Shown one piece after another: positions 11,501 to 26,500 of a stretch of 64,000 nucleotides of DNA (its first letter is position 1; every line of letters starts with the position of its first letter). A program made the position numbers and the translations under genes. Source of the stretch: Clytia hemisphaerica (Eukaryota; Cnidaria; Hydrozoa; Leptothecata; Clytiidae); NCBI GenBank assembly GCA_902728285.1, contig CACVBU010000468.1, forward strand, positions 473,003 to 537,002, in the 5' to 3' direction. The notes beneath the pieces were generated by a model. It worked only from the letters and a program-made list of their open reading frames with translations, was not told where the DNA came from and did not search any database.

Positions 11501-14500
11501 CCCTAAAATCCATCGCTGATCCGTCAAAGAAAGAAAATATCCCTTATCACAAGAAAGGTCACCATTTTGATGAGAAAACTGAAAATGCAGTTTTAATTTT
11601 AGTTTCTAGGTATTCATTTTCTTTAAAGAAATAAAGGAAAGACAAAGAGCTTTATCCAGTACGCCAGAGAGTGTTGCTTACTTGTAGAATTTCTTTCATG
11701 AGCTGTCTATCTTCTTCGTCTTGATCTTTATATTTCTCCTTCATCTTTTTCAACTTTTTCTATAAAACAATATTGTGAAGTAAATAGAATCACAAAGTGC
11801 TCCAGGGAAATTCGAAAAATTTCGAAATATCAAGAAATTACGGAAGCCCATTAGGGCCAGCACCTTGAAGTGGAAAAAATATTTCGCGCTGAAGAGAGCG
11901 GAAGATCTTTTAGTAGTGCTTCATGTTTAAGTTGCAGCGCGGAAGAAAAAGGAATAGCGTTTCTGATTAAAATAGAAGCGCGGAATATTTTTTCCAATTC
12001 AAGGTGTTGGCCCTAATGGGCTTCCGCAAGAAATAAAGAACTAACTTACAATTGCTACACGGTGTTTCATGCTGGCACAATCTTCAGACAATGCAGGTAT
12101 ATTGTAGATTTTATTTAACATTTCGATTGAAAGAAAATCTGCAATACACCTGCACTGCCTGAAGATTGCGCCAGCATGAAACACCATGTAGTAATTGTTA
12201 GTAAGTTAGTTCTTCATTTCTTGATATAAAACAATATTTAATGGAATGCTTTTGAAAGAGAATCGTTAACATTTCTATCTTGATTGTTAGTTGTACTCGA
12301 GATGTCGTAATGCCTAATCCCCTCCTGTCTTCATATTATAGTGAATCCCCTACAGCCTACAAGTTTGAGCGTTAGTTAAAGGCCCTATTTAGTTAACAGT
12401 GGTGTGTCCTAGGAAAGTATCACAGAATCCAACGTTTGGTCAGAAGCAGACACTCATGGATTAAACCCATGCTCAAACACAGTTTTGATATCTAAAAATC
12501 CAATATTCAGCTCTTTGAGCATCAAAATTTTGGCATCATTCAAATCAAAGCCCCCAATGTGTAAACAGTGTGTTATATATTTCAACCGAAAGGTAATCAA
12601 TATTACAAACCTTTTGACCACGTTTGAGAGGCACCGGAGCTGGTTGCGGTGGACTCTTCGTTCGTTTTTCTTGTGGTTGATCACCTATCTGCATGCAATG
12701 AAATTAACAGTGAATATATCTAAATTGTTTGAGTAAAGGGAATGAAACAGGGGTTTTCTCCGGGCAGATACTGATTACTCCATGTATGTCACGCACTAAT
12801 CAACAGATCATATTTAATGCTAATTAGAGAAAATAATAATGATCTGTTTTGAGAGGTCCTTAAGAGTGGATTAAAAACATTTTGTGAATTTCCTTCTGAA
12901 GTAATAAACCATTTTTTACCTATGTACTAAACTCGTACGTTAAGGCATAGTATAAGAAAGCCGCGGCTGGAATGATAACATCTGAATTTCTGTTGTTCTA
13001 TCTCTGTCGTATTTGATTACTTTTGTAGATCAAGAAATCAGTAATGTAGCATCTTTAATGGTAAATTTTATGGTTTTTTCGTTAATAATTACTTCTCAGT
13101 GCGTTTTAGATATTAAGGACATGCCCTTGATAATACACTTGCATTATAAAATCATTGTAAAGGAAAAATCAACAATAAGAAATTTAAACAAGCACAAAAT
13201 GACTTGGCTGAAAGAACTCAAAAAAATTAATAAAGTGCCTCGAAATGCCTTCACAATATTTCAGTGAAATCTTTTTAGAAATCAATGAAAAAGTACATCA
13301 AGTTAATGCTGTGAAAATTTCAAGCCAGCATCTTCAAAATTTATCATTCAAACTTACAGGAAAGTTGTCATCTTGAATATAGTTCTTATAACTTCAATTT
13401 TGTCGAAAAACTATTATTTTCACAAAATACCCCTAAAATATTTCCAAAATTAGTTCAAGTGTTCTATTGGGTACAGATTCAAAGATATCTAGCAATAAAA
13501 ATACTTTTTGTGAAGGAAAATAAGAGAAAAATTTCAAAAACTATCTACCAATAATAAACTGAGCATCTTGATGTTCTTATAAAGCTCGAAGACAGAGATG
13601 GAACAGCAATTAACTGAAAAGACAATGTGGTGCATATTCCAGCCGCGGCTTTCTTATACTATGGTTAAGGATAGGGAGCAATAGAGTATAGATATAAAGA
13701 AAGAAAAATAAAATGATATTGTTATTTGAAAGTGGCAAATAAAGATTTAAGTTGTATTTGCTTAGTGATAAGAAATCTTCAATGCGAAAGCTAATGTAAC
13801 AAATATGTGAAAAATGCAATTCTTCTACATGGGGATATAGCTCAGTGGTAGAGCATTCGACTGCAGATCGAGAGGTCCCTGGTTCAAACCCGGGTGTCCC
13901 CTAATTTTTCCGTTCAATTTTATTTCTTTCACGGGTTTTCATTAATATCTGTTGTGAAAACGAAAAAGTTGTTTGGAGTAGACATAATTCCCAGATGTGT
14001 TGGATTGAAGAAGGAAAAGTCCGAAATTCAAAAGATAGAGGAAACCATAAGAAACCACTATATCGTTGTTTTCTCGAAGATGGTGCAACGTTAACGTTTG
14101 TTAGCCTGTTTGAAGATTTCAAACAAGAGAAGAAAGAAATATACTGAATGTGAGACTTGAGAATTATCAAGTGTATTATGCAGACCAGTAACTGTCGTGA
14201 CGAGAAAATGCCAGCCTGTTAGTTATTATTGGAAGAGTACATTTAAGTGAGCAAGGTGTTATTAAGTATCCTAAAATGGCCACTGGTTGATCAATTATAG
14301 TAAAATAGAGATCAATATACACGTTTTTTTTATAAGAACATCCAAAATATTTGAAGCCTTGGCATGTTCTTAACTTTTTGAGAGTCCTAAGCCTAAAAAT
14401 GTTCGTAACATGTTCTTATTTTCGCCATTTTTACAGTATTTTACCCATTTCCCTAAGAAATTGAGTGTTCTAGGGTCTACAAAGCCTTTGTTCTTAACTT

Positions 14501-17500
14501 GTTCTTAACAATTTGGCCATCGAACACTTATGCTCTTATGTGGTTTGTTCTTATAAAAAAAACGTGTATTGGAAGAATACATTTAATTGAGCAAGGAGTT
14601 ATTAAGAATCCCAAAATGGCCACTGGTTGATCAATAAAAACAAGAATCCCGTTGGGCGTGAAGGCCCAGCGAAAAGTAACGTGTTGAAAACAAGCGTGCA
14701 AAACAGCAAATGTATGACCCCGTTGACATGGATCAAAGTGAAGACAGGAAAAAATTTTCAAAATCACCGCGGTACTTCTCATTGGTTAGACGCTTGAAAT
14801 TTTATTGAATGGTCTCCTACCAACCGGGCCTACACAGGCGCAGGTTCAAATTTCCAATAAAATTCTAGCCTGTGTATCCAGACTCAAAATTTCAGAAAAA
14901 AAATCTTACCTGGTGTAACTAAAAATTTCGGGTACAGTTTGTTTGATACTGCCTGTGAGTGAACCTTGTTGACAGACTATCAAATCCAGGCAGACACACA
15001 TAATTGACTTACCATATAACCTCTTTTACAAACTCAAAAAACTTTCAAAACTACTCTAAACTACATCAAAACATCATTTTGTTTAGAAATGAGCCTGTGT
15101 TTTCATTTTCAGTTGTTCATCTTTTTTCACAAGGTCAGCTTTTTCCATAAATTATGCGCGCCCATAGAAAAATAAAAAAATTCCCCGAATATTCTGCTTA
15201 GTGAGTGGGCACTTTTTAACGAACTAGGTGCACTCACATATGCAGGGAGAAATATCCCTGCAGGCATGTTAGTTGGACCAGACCGTAGACCAGAAAAATG
15301 ATCTTTAATATGGTCTGCATATCCAAGCTAATAAAATTCATGTGGTTAATGTGAGTTAACAGTTAATGCGAAGATCCAGAAATGACCATTTTCACTGTTC
15401 ATGCCTTGCAACCATGAGAAATGTTCAATCTAGTTTGAATTTACCCATGAGCTGCATTTTAGTGTCCATTAACAGATTCCAGAATCAGTTTATATACTTT
15501 AAATAATTACTATCAACTGCTTCAACTTGGGACTATCTGAAAAAACATGGGACGGCAATTCGGCCACTATTTCACCAAACTTCCAAAGTCATTTGATTTG
15601 AGTTAAGGAAAGGCGTATTTAAAAATACACGATTTCTCTTTCGATTTTACAGTAAGTGAAAATACAGACCAGATATGCAACAGTCCAATGTTTCGACAAA
15701 TCGTCCCAAGTTAGAGACGGTTGACGGTATGTGAGTCGAGTTTGAAAAATCAAGCCACCGTCCGTTTAATGCGACAGATCCAGAATTGATCATTTTATTT
15801 AATGTGTAGAATCATGAAAAAGTCCCAATCTTGTTCAAATTTACACATGAGCTGCATTTTAGTCTCCTCTAACATATTCCATAATCAGCTTGAAATAATT
15901 CTGTGTCGAATTTGAAAAATCAAGCCACTGCACCAATCGTCAAACGAGACAGATCCAAAAATAACCATTTTCACGCGTAGCCTCGTGGAAAAAGTACCAA
16001 TCTTGTTCCAATTTACACATGAGGTCCATTTTAGTGTCCATTACCAAATTCCAGAATCAGTTTACTTAATTAATAATCATGTGTTGAGTTTGAAAATCAT
16101 ACCACGTCCCACCACTGACCGCTGTTAGCGACATATCCAGAAGTGACTGTTTTCTTGTGTAGCATCAAGGAAAAAGTCCCAATCAATTTATAAATGAGCT
16201 TCATTTCAGTTTATTTATTTCTATATCAGAAGCCATTATTTCCTAAAAATAAAGTCTTTTCGAAAACAATAAACTAAAAATATAAGTGATTTAAGGTAGA
16301 ATTTTCACTCATAAAACGTTATGAAAACTTGAGCAAAGACTATAAGATATGGCAGAATGTTGAAAAAGGTTTATAAAAGAAAACCATTACAAAATATCTT
16401 TGGTTTGAAAGTCTCCTGGCTACTAAAGCAAAGAAAATGTTCAAGAAAGTATGAATCAACCTCCTCGCTTCGACCGCCATCTTTGTTTTGTTTTGAAAAT
16501 TGTTTTTGAAAGAGCGCGGAATCAGAAAATATATCTTTTGTAGCCAGTATCCGACTTTAGCAACCTTTTCTCTCTCCAAACGGCAAAATTAAAAAGTGCG
16601 GTACTGGTTTTAAGCGCCGTTTCTACCAAAACGGACGGACAGACAGCGGAAGGACGGACGGAAAGTTGCAAATGAAAGGCCCTATCGCTAGCGCTGGGCC
16701 AATTATAGTAAAACAGAGACCAGTATAAATGACATACTGCAGATTCAACAGTTGGAGCCGGTTTGTCTTCTTGAATGTTTGGGAGGTCGGTGGTTTGTTG
16801 TTCGCTAGTTGCTTCTGCTCCTTGTTTCTTCTGCTTCTTCATATCTCTAAAGAGAGAGAATTTGTAGAAAATTGGCTGCCGAAGATTCGATCGAAATAAG
16901 ACAAATTTATTGGTATGCTGAGTTCGCCTTTTAAAGGGGATGACATCGTGATAAAAACCTTAGGAGAAATTGGAAGTTTGGTGGTAGTAAAGAGAATGGA
17001 AGATCTCATTTAAAGTAGGGCGACAGAAGGATGGTTCACTTTACACGCTTTTTTTATAAGAATGGTGTTTTTTGATAAGAATGGTGTTTTTTTCATTTCA
17101 TGATGGATATTCTTAACTTTTTGGGGAAAATCATCCAAAAATATTCTTACAGCATTCTTAGGTTAGAACCCTAATTCAAATTAGATTTTACATTTAATAC
17201 ATACATCTAAAGCATAAAATGCCATTTTTGTGGAAGAGGCGAGCCTTACTTGGGGGTAATTAGCAACTTATAATTGAAAAGGCTCTAAAAATGGCATTCT
17301 TAGCTTCAGTTGCTAAATTCCATGATGGTGATTTTCTTAGTACATTCTTAAATTTTTGGCTGGTTTCATCATGAATATTCTTAAAAAGTATATTCTTGTA
17401 AAAAAAGCGTGTATCTTCAAAATAAAAAGGTGTTACATACCTGCGCTGTTTCTTTGATAATTTTGGTTTTCGATTCTAGGGGAAGTTCAAGAAGAATTTA

Positions 17501-20500
17501 TTTGTCCAGTTAAAAAGCGTACAAAAGCCAAAAGGAAATAATATCCAATTAGGCTGAAAACATTCGACTCCCTTCCTCTGTATTTCAACTCAAAACATTT
17601 TCGGGAGAATCGAGTAACCGTGCAAAAATCGGGGAAATTTAAGCAAATTTGACTACAAGAGAAAATTCATGCATTCACGTAACGAAAAAAAGCCAATTCA
17701 CGCAACTATGTAATAGAAGTTTCTTATCAAATATGATTTTATAAACGGGCAATACCTCATTTTTAGCTTCTTCTCCAGTATTTTCAGATTTCGATCCTTC
17801 ATTGGAGTATGTAGATTCACCTCTTTGAAGCTGGAACCTTAAATGTTACAAAATACAAAGTAAGCTATTTTCTACTATGTCATTTTGTTAGGTGAACAGA
17901 CAAACTTGTTATTACAATATACAAATAGACAATTTTTCACTGACATTATAACCTATATAAAGGCCGTAAATAGAGAGCCTCGTTGATCCGACCAAGGCCT
18001 GAGTTGATACTTTAATCAGATTAACTTTTGCGAGATTAAGTTTCACGATTTCGTGAATTTTGCCCTTTTTTGTGAAATTAAAACTCGCGAAAACGCGTGA
18101 GATTGCTGACTCGCGAAATTATTGAAACCGTATTTTTGGCGGAGGAACAAGTCAAAATTCTCTTTTGGTGGCAAACAATAGCTATTTTCACCTTGCTTTT
18201 AGGCTCATTCGCGAAATTAAATCCACGTGAAAATTTTCAAAACTCTGATTCGCTAAATTAAATCCAGAAATTAAAATCAGAAATTAAACCCGATTAAAGT
18301 ATGTCTAGTGAGAAAAAAGACAGTAACCTCTTAAGAATGACCAAATGGTACAATGTTCGAAATAAGGACGCTTACAGAAGACAATCTAGCGATGAACATG
18401 AAGCGCGAAGATAAAAAACATACTTTTCACCACCCATATACTGTAACTCAATGTTGGTGTCTGGGTATTCAAAATCTTCATCCTCGTCAATATCATCTTC
18501 CTTTGTTTCTGCTGTTGATTTTTCAACTTCCTGTTCAATGTTCGTTACTCCTTCACCCTCTTGAATTTGCTCTTTTTCATTATTTTCCTTATCCTCCTTT
18601 TCAATATCATCATCTCTATCTTTATGATCTTCATTTTCATCAGAAGCAACATTTTCGCTGTTTGAAACATTTTTAGCTTCATTGTTCTCTATCTCAACTA
18701 TATTTTCAACATGTGGAAGAGAATCTTTTTCAATATTATCAGTCTCTTCTTCTTTTATATCGCATTTCTCCATGTCGGTTTTTATAGTCTCCTCACTGAC
18801 CGGTGATAGCACTTCTTCATCAGGGTCTTCGTTAACTAGTGGAATCTCTTGCTCTTCGTCGATCGTACCAGTGTCAGCTTCAGAAACCTGTATGTAGATT
18901 TGTGAAAAAATCTTTGTTTGAGAATTGCTATTTTGGAAGACCATCAACAGTTATAATAAATGACAATCCACCTTGTTGTCAATTAAAGAGACAAAACTTT
19001 TTTAAAGGAGTAAATGAATTTTTGTCTGAGGTTCAGTTGTCTCTGATTTTCTTGGTGATTTTCAGAATTTAAGTTCCTAATGTAAGAGACATTCCCGAAA
19101 ACTGAGACCGTGATTATTCTTAATTGTTTCTATCTTTAAGCCAAAATTAAGCCTCCGGTTCTCATAAAAAGTCGATAGCAGAAGATAATTTTTAAGAACA
19201 GCCCCGGTGGAAATTCTTCCCACAGTGGGAATGAAAATTTCTTTCAAAATCTAAACATGGATAGACATTCTTTTGATCCCGGGTAAAAAAATCCAGTGAG
19301 TTTTGGAGTACAATTTTTTCCATTGGATTTCAAATGGCGATGAAAGCAAAGTCAATTTCCCGTGTAGGGTGTCCAATCTGATCTGTGACACAGGTGTGTG
19401 TACGAGCAGGAAACCTTTAGAATTAGTAAGTGAAAAAAGTTCATCTGTTCATTTTTGAATTATGATCTTGATTGGGTATATAATTAACACCACAATTCAC
19501 ACTAAAGTAAGGGGAGATCTTGCATTCCTAGAACATAAACAGCAGTGCTACTGGAAATTAATCGAATCTTTATTCGCAAACAACATTACCTGTGACGCCA
19601 CATCATCTTCAATGGTTCTCACTCGGCGATCGTTGACATGGTTTGGAATAGAAGACTCTTCTAGTTTGAACATAACGGAAAAACCCATGACCAGGTGGGA
19701 TGGTGGAAGATAGTTCTTCTTGCCACGTATCATAAAACTACCAGTCGTTAGGTACTCTCCTGATGGAGCTGTTTTAGAGACCTAATGAAAATAATTTAAT
19801 AATTGACGGATACCATAAAACCATAGATATCTTATATAAAACACTAGATAGAGCTGAAGCAAAATCTAGGTGACGAAATGTTTCCCCGACGAAAAAAAAC
19901 CTCGACTAAATAAAACTCCGACATTTTTTTCCCCGATAAGGTATTTAAATAATTCAAAGGACCGTCTCACCTGATTATGATGTACCCACCAAGCACTCGT
20001 CACAACTCGCGCATCCCATGCAGCACTGTAACAGATAGCCATTGTGCCCGCCTCGTTTAACGTCTTTGGAGGAATGTCACCTTTGCCATGATTTATAATG
20101 ATGACACTACTAGCTCCATGGAGGTCCGCGTGGACGTATAAATCACCTGAATATGAAAAAAAAAGCACAAGTCAATAACTTTTAGGCCGAAGGCACATAT
20201 ATAACTGAACGAGAAAACAAATCAGATCCAGTGCAGTTTAGACTTCAAGCATCTTTTGTTTCAGGAAAGCTAGTCTAGCAAGCTAGACGACTAGTTTATA
20301 CATAGTAGAAATAAAGCAAAAAGTAATGAAGGGAACAATTTTAGTCGTCTAGAAACCTTTGTGCACTAACTCCAAACAAAAGAAAAGTGTCAATATTGCA
20401 ATTATAATTTTTTCCCGCTCAAAAAAATCTTGAAAAAAAAAAATGTGTGTTGTTTTGTGTATTGAAAGTTTTTCATTTGAGTTGATTTTGTTTATTATTA

Positions 20501-23500
20501 TTATTATTAGTATTGGTATTATTAGTATTAGTATTGGTATTATTAGTATTACACGCATTATAAACGACTCCAGTCTACAGGAAAGCGAATTTCAACCATT
20601 TTGTTCTCGACAGAAATTTAAGCTTTAAATGGACATTATTGGCTGAGTTGTCTTGTTTGTTTCTAAAAATTTAATGACAGAGTTGCCTATTAAACAGTCT
20701 TTTTTTACCCAGGAAGGGGGGTTCTTAGGCAGAAGTAGGTGCTGGGTACGTATGGACAGTAAGGGTCGGGTTTCTTTTACCTTCCCAAGTCTCTCTAAAG
20801 GTTAAAAAAATAACAACAAGTCATGGCCTCTCTAAGGGATGGGATTGTCTCTCTAAGGGATGGGATTGTTCCTTTTTGGGTCTCCTTAAGGGTACGGAAA
20901 CCATAAAATGTCAAAAAATCGAATAATCAAAATTATTTGTTCTAATTCGAGATTAAGCATCTCGTAGTGGTGTGGTGGTCATCGCTCTTAACTCCCGTCT
21001 GGTAGCTCCTAGTTCGATTCCCACTGTAGTACTACGGTTCACTTGGCAAGTGAACGTACCTTCGCCCGGGTCAACCCATACCATGTGAGGGGAATTGGGT
21101 ACCACTATTCTGATACAAGAGTGTGGGTGATATGCCAGACGTTGTGGTGTGTAGTGTCACTCATCATGTTCTCCGCCTGCGACGAGCTATATGCTTTTCT
21201 GCGCAGTTCGAGTGTCACCGCTATGCATCATGGTATCTGTGTCTCGCGTGCACAGGACCAGCGGTGTCTGGACAGCGCTAAGCGTTCCAACTTGAAAAAG
21301 GAGGAATTCCTACTTTGTAAGGCGGAGTAGGACCCATTCCCCAGTGGAGAGGGCTCATATCATTTGTTCCAATTAAGGAGAGATTCAAATAATATAAAAA
21401 GTATTTCAAACGATTTCCTTCATGACCGGGGACTAAGAACTAGTGCGAATTGCAGAAAGATTCAAATAATAGAAGTTCGAATTAGAGAGAAAGTCCACTG
21501 TGCTAAATTTGTTTAAAAAGAAAACATTGCAGTGTAATTTTTCTTTGTTTTCAATTAAAAGAAGCTATTGTAACGTAAAATTTCTTTGTTCTTTTTAATA
21601 TTGAAGAAAAAAAATGTCTTTGTTTTTATTATATAGTAAAAAAAAGTCTCTGACACAGGACTTGGGAGAGAAAAGAATAAGGGGACAAAAGTGTCCCCCC
21701 CCCCGCCGAAGAGTGCAAAAAGTGGTAATAGTGAAATTAACGATTAATCGCACTCCTCTAAACCAATCAGATTCGAGTAATTTTGCACGGCTGACGATTA
21801 CAAACTCAATACTACAAAAAGCCTTACCAGCCCGTAAATATCGTTTGACGAGCAGCTCATTCTGTTGTTGATCTCGACCACCGACCACCAAGTAATTCTC
21901 CGAACTGATAAACCAATAAAACTTCTCGAACCTACAATCATTTTTAAACGAAAAAAAAAATGACTTAAAGCAACCATTTATTCTATGTTAAAATGGTATG
22001 TGCTGAGAAATTGTTAAAAAAGTTTTCACATACTTAGATATTCCTCTACTATTTCAGGCTAGTCATTGAAAGAGACGGTGTAATGTTATAAATATTCTCC
22101 GGAGCCTAATAAACGCCCCCAGCCTGTTGATTTTTTGATTGTTTCAAACCACCTGGACCTTTATGTCCACTGAACCTTTTTGCGTCCCCCTCGTACACAT
22201 GGATGGAAATGAAGGAAATATGACATCCGTGATTTTGTGGTTTCTGGAGATACTGTCAAAATAAAACCTTGGCAGTATAAAATATAAGTCCTCTTTCCTT
22301 GCGGAAAAGACTTTCTGGCAAGTCACGCATAACAAAATAATCATGAACTTATTTTTAGATGAAACGTACACAGGTATTAAATACAGTGTGAAGTTTAATA
22401 TAATACCAGTTTGCTTTTCTTGTTTTGCTGATCATTTTAGCAGTTTGTACTTCTTTTAGCGTTTCTTTTGTTTTCTGCTCAGCTGATCTCAGTGCCTAAA
22501 ATGGTATAGAACAGAACCTAAATTATATATTCAATTTTATGTAAAAATTAGTTCTGCTTGCTTTGACTTTTATGCAAGATAAGTTTTGTATAGTTTTAGA
22601 CTAACAGACGATATTTGGACGTCTAAAAGGATATCTTTTTAATTTTTGAGAACACAATTCACCACTGTTTATAAGGAACTCCATTTTACATCTTTTCAAT
22701 CGTTTCGGATTAGTGAAGGTTTAAAATCCCTTTATCTCTCTCTCACACACAAGGAATCTTAGTTAACTAGAAGTACAAGTCACAAGCATCAAAAGACAAC
22801 AAAAATTTCGTTGAATAGCCAGGCAGTCTCGTCTAGTTACCTTTTTCGAAGCTTGTATAGTTTTCTCTTCTTTCGAAGCAGCCTGTCTACGCTTATTGTG
22901 GAAACTGCGAGCATTTGCGAATGCGCTCAATCCAAGATCAATGTTTATTTCTATTGTTTTTGGTGATGACGATTTCTATTAAAGAAATTCGTTTTCAATG
23001 ACAAAAGAAGTCGACGACCAATATCTTCCAAAAGATCGACAAAGTTTTTAGAATGATAATAAGGAAAATTAGAATAAGTTTCCAGGAATGACTAAAAAAT
23101 GTTGATCTGAAGCTAGAATTCAATTCAGGCTAGACAGCTAAGGCGGTAGTTTTTTATTACTTGTAGTATTCGTGAAATTTATATTTTATAGAAAAGGTAC
23201 AAACCTTTAGGTTTTTATTTTCACCATCGTCCTCTGATTCATCATCGCTGTCGCTGTCCTCATCGTAAAAGTTCCTGTAAATAAGAATAATAATTCAAGC
23301 TTCCGGATTGATAACAACCTGTCTAACGTTCTGTTCTGCAACAGTAACTTAATCAAATTTAAAATTTTGGGTTTTTAACGAAGTTTTGTCTTGCAAAAGC
23401 TCGTCTAGATTTACGCATAAGAGATCATCAACCAATTGTCTTCGAAATCGAGCAGGTTTTACGCTGAAAAAAAGCATCTTGAGGTAAAAATAAACTAAAA

Positions 23501-26500
23501 TATAGAGTTAACCTAGTGCCAAAGTTATGCAGAACAAGAAGCGATGAATTCTTTCTCTAATTACTCTAGAAGAAGAATATCTAATACAAGGGAGTGAAAC
23601 ACCTAGGCCTTACCTGAGACTTAGTACAATCTGATTGACGTTCAATTTCAACGATTTGATAGAGCTTGCGATAGGATCGTGTTGGCTTTGTGCTTCTTTT
23701 ACAATATCTTCAATCTCTTCCCAATCGATTTGATTTGCAATCGCGCTGTTGATGGTTGCAATGGCTTGTTCTACCTACAAATTCGAAACAAAAAAATGAA
23801 TAAAAGGAAGATCTTAATGAAATAAATTAATGTTTAGATTTCACATTCAAGCTTATAACCTAACATTGGTTTTCTTAGTTATACCGTCAACAAGTGAAGG
23901 GGAACAAGTGGGGGGGGGGGAGGTTTAATTGTTTTTAATGTTGAGACAATGGCTTACTTACAAGCGGTAGATTCATTTCAATCAATTCAGCTTTGGTTGT
24001 ATCCAAATCCTAAAAAAAAAGACAAAGAAAAGCAAATAATATTCCTTTGATCAACAACATTAATTTAACTTAGATCAAAGTTTTATTGCTGAAAGAGAAG
24101 TTGTTAGATTATTGATTTGACCGTACTATACATGACAAAGTCCTACAAAATCTTGTTTGCAAAATGAAGAAGAAATTTTTAGCATAAAAACGACTGAAAA
24201 TCTGGTTTGTAATCATGTTTATACCTGACTTGATTTGAGAGCTTCTAAACGCTTTTTGTGGTCGTCTTTAACATTTTCTAATCGTTTTAATGCACTCTTC
24301 TCGGCATTCATTGCTTTCATATCGATCTTTTGACTTTCCAATTTCGAGAAAAATTCATCAACACTCTGCAAATGAAAAAAAAAGAAAATAAAAAGATAAG
24401 TGACGGTACGAGAGTAAGTAAACGTTTTTTAATAAGAATGATGTTTTTCCATTTCAACAGATATTCTTAATTTTTAAGGAAAATCATCCTAAAACATTCT
24501 TATGGTATTTTTAGGTTTGGATCGCAACTCAACCTAAATTTAACATGTAATACTCACCCGAAGCATAATTGGCAAGTATTGAACCCCACTAGGGGATAAT
24601 TGGCAGTTTACAGTTAAAAATTATAATTAAAAATGTCCTTATTTGTTCTGTTGCAAAATTCCATGATGGCGATTTGTAGCATATTGTTAATATTTTCTGA
24701 CCAATTCCATCATGAATTGTCTCATAAAAAAGCGTGTAGTTTGGACTGTCAGATTCTTGCCATACCACCCCTCCTTTTTGAGAAAAGGTAGACATAAAGT
24801 GAACTGTCTAGACTTTATTTATAAAGATTTTAGTTTTCTAAGGGTTTTGAAATCCCTATTAATAAATTTTATCCCGATATACACACATTCCCTCACATTA
24901 TGCACCAGCAATAATTACAGTGGCGGCTTATACGAATCTTTTGATATGTAAATAAAATGAGAACATGCCAGGGCAAATTGAAGCTGCACCCATTGTAAAA
25001 ATTAAAGTGAAGATTTTAGTTTTGTCAAGGAGACCACTATTTGGCAGCTATCTAGATGTTGTAATACAGAACGAATGGACAAAGTTAAGTAATAGGAACT
25101 AAACTATGTAACTCGAAGAAGCACAGCACCTTATTGAAGCTCGGAAACTCAAGATTGGGTGATTTTTGATGTTGCTCATAGAAGTAAGGATGGAATTCTG
25201 CATATCTGAAGAAAGAAGAAAATGAATTAATTTTGCAGGTTTTTGTCAGATTAAATCAGAAAATAAGCTTGTTTAATTTCTAGAAATTATAGTTTCATAC
25301 CGTCTGTACGAACGACAATCATCAGCCAAATAAAATATGTGAAACAAAAAATTACTTTAAGTTCCAAAAAATACTTGAGGCTTACTATAAATGTTTCAAA
25401 CTTAAACAGCTCTGAGATTTCATCAAGCATTTTTGGCATATACAGGGGGGGGGGGGGGGGTCATGCAGTTATTATATAAACACTATGACAATTACTACCG
25501 TGGTGGTATATAAACCAAAATTTGGGAAAACAGTTACTTCACCAGTGGACTAACTGCAACATGGGTGGTGCCTAAGGCCAAAATTGTCGATTTTGGTAGG
25601 ATATGGTGTACTAAGTGAGCAAATTTTCAATTTTTCACTTAAAATTTTAGGTTTTTAAAAATTCTGGAAGCAAAAAAATTCAAAACATTTTTTTCAAAAG
25701 TAAAAAAAAAATCACAAAATTTTTTCTTCAATCAAGGCATGAAAGATATTTTAACAAACTTGGAAAATGATTGAGATATTTAACTCTTGAACGGTCGTTA
25801 ATAAGACGTACCCAGTAAAATGGTATCAAAAATGAGGAATTCAGTGAAAAAATTGCCAAATTTGGCATTTTTGGGGGTGGTATACACCAATTTTGAGGGT
25901 AAAATCAGTTAGTACACTATGGAATAACTGCAAGGGTGGTGGTGTCTGTAGAAAATGTCCAAAATTGCAGTTACTCCACATAGTGTCAAGGAGTAACTGC
26001 AAGACCCCCCCTGGCATATAGAATAATAAGAATTGTATAATTGGAATTTCAAACATCATTTTCTTCAGAATTCATACGTTAACAGTTTATCATCACTATC
26101 TCCATCAGACTTTGCCTTTTTCTCTGCTCTTTGAATGATGTAGCCCTAAATAAACAGTGTTTTGAATGTATAGTAAGAGTCACTGACCCTTAGTGATTTA
26201 CTTTTTGTCCTGTTCAGAGGCAATTTCCCAAAATATTTCTATTCGTCTGTATTATTTTCAAAGGAAAATATTATTTTATATTTAGAGAAAACTCAGTTCC
26301 TGTATTTTTGAAGGAAAATGGGTTTTTATTATAATATATACGTTTCCTTTTTATAAGAAGCTTAACTTAGCTCAAAGCCTGGAGATTCCTTATTTTTTCA
26401 GAGAATTTCAGCCTCGAAATTCCTTAGATTAGCAAATTAATAGATTAGCCAAAAATTTACAAACACTCTATGAGTAAATCGTCGCATCAAAATAAGAAAG

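Noticed and set aside
16522..16842. 106-codon minus-strand frame
   Set aside because: Its first part is NEMF exon 23; the remainder is intron read-through after the GTATGT donor.
18353..18676. 107-codon plus-strand frame over NEMF exon 20
   Set aside because: It is the antisense shadow of the Glu/Asp-rich NEMF exon; its His/Leu/Tyr composition reflects that.
20961..21035. Second tRNA gene
   Set aside because: A and B boxes are present, but acceptor and anticodon stems do not pair, so it is at most a tRNA-derived head of a repeat.
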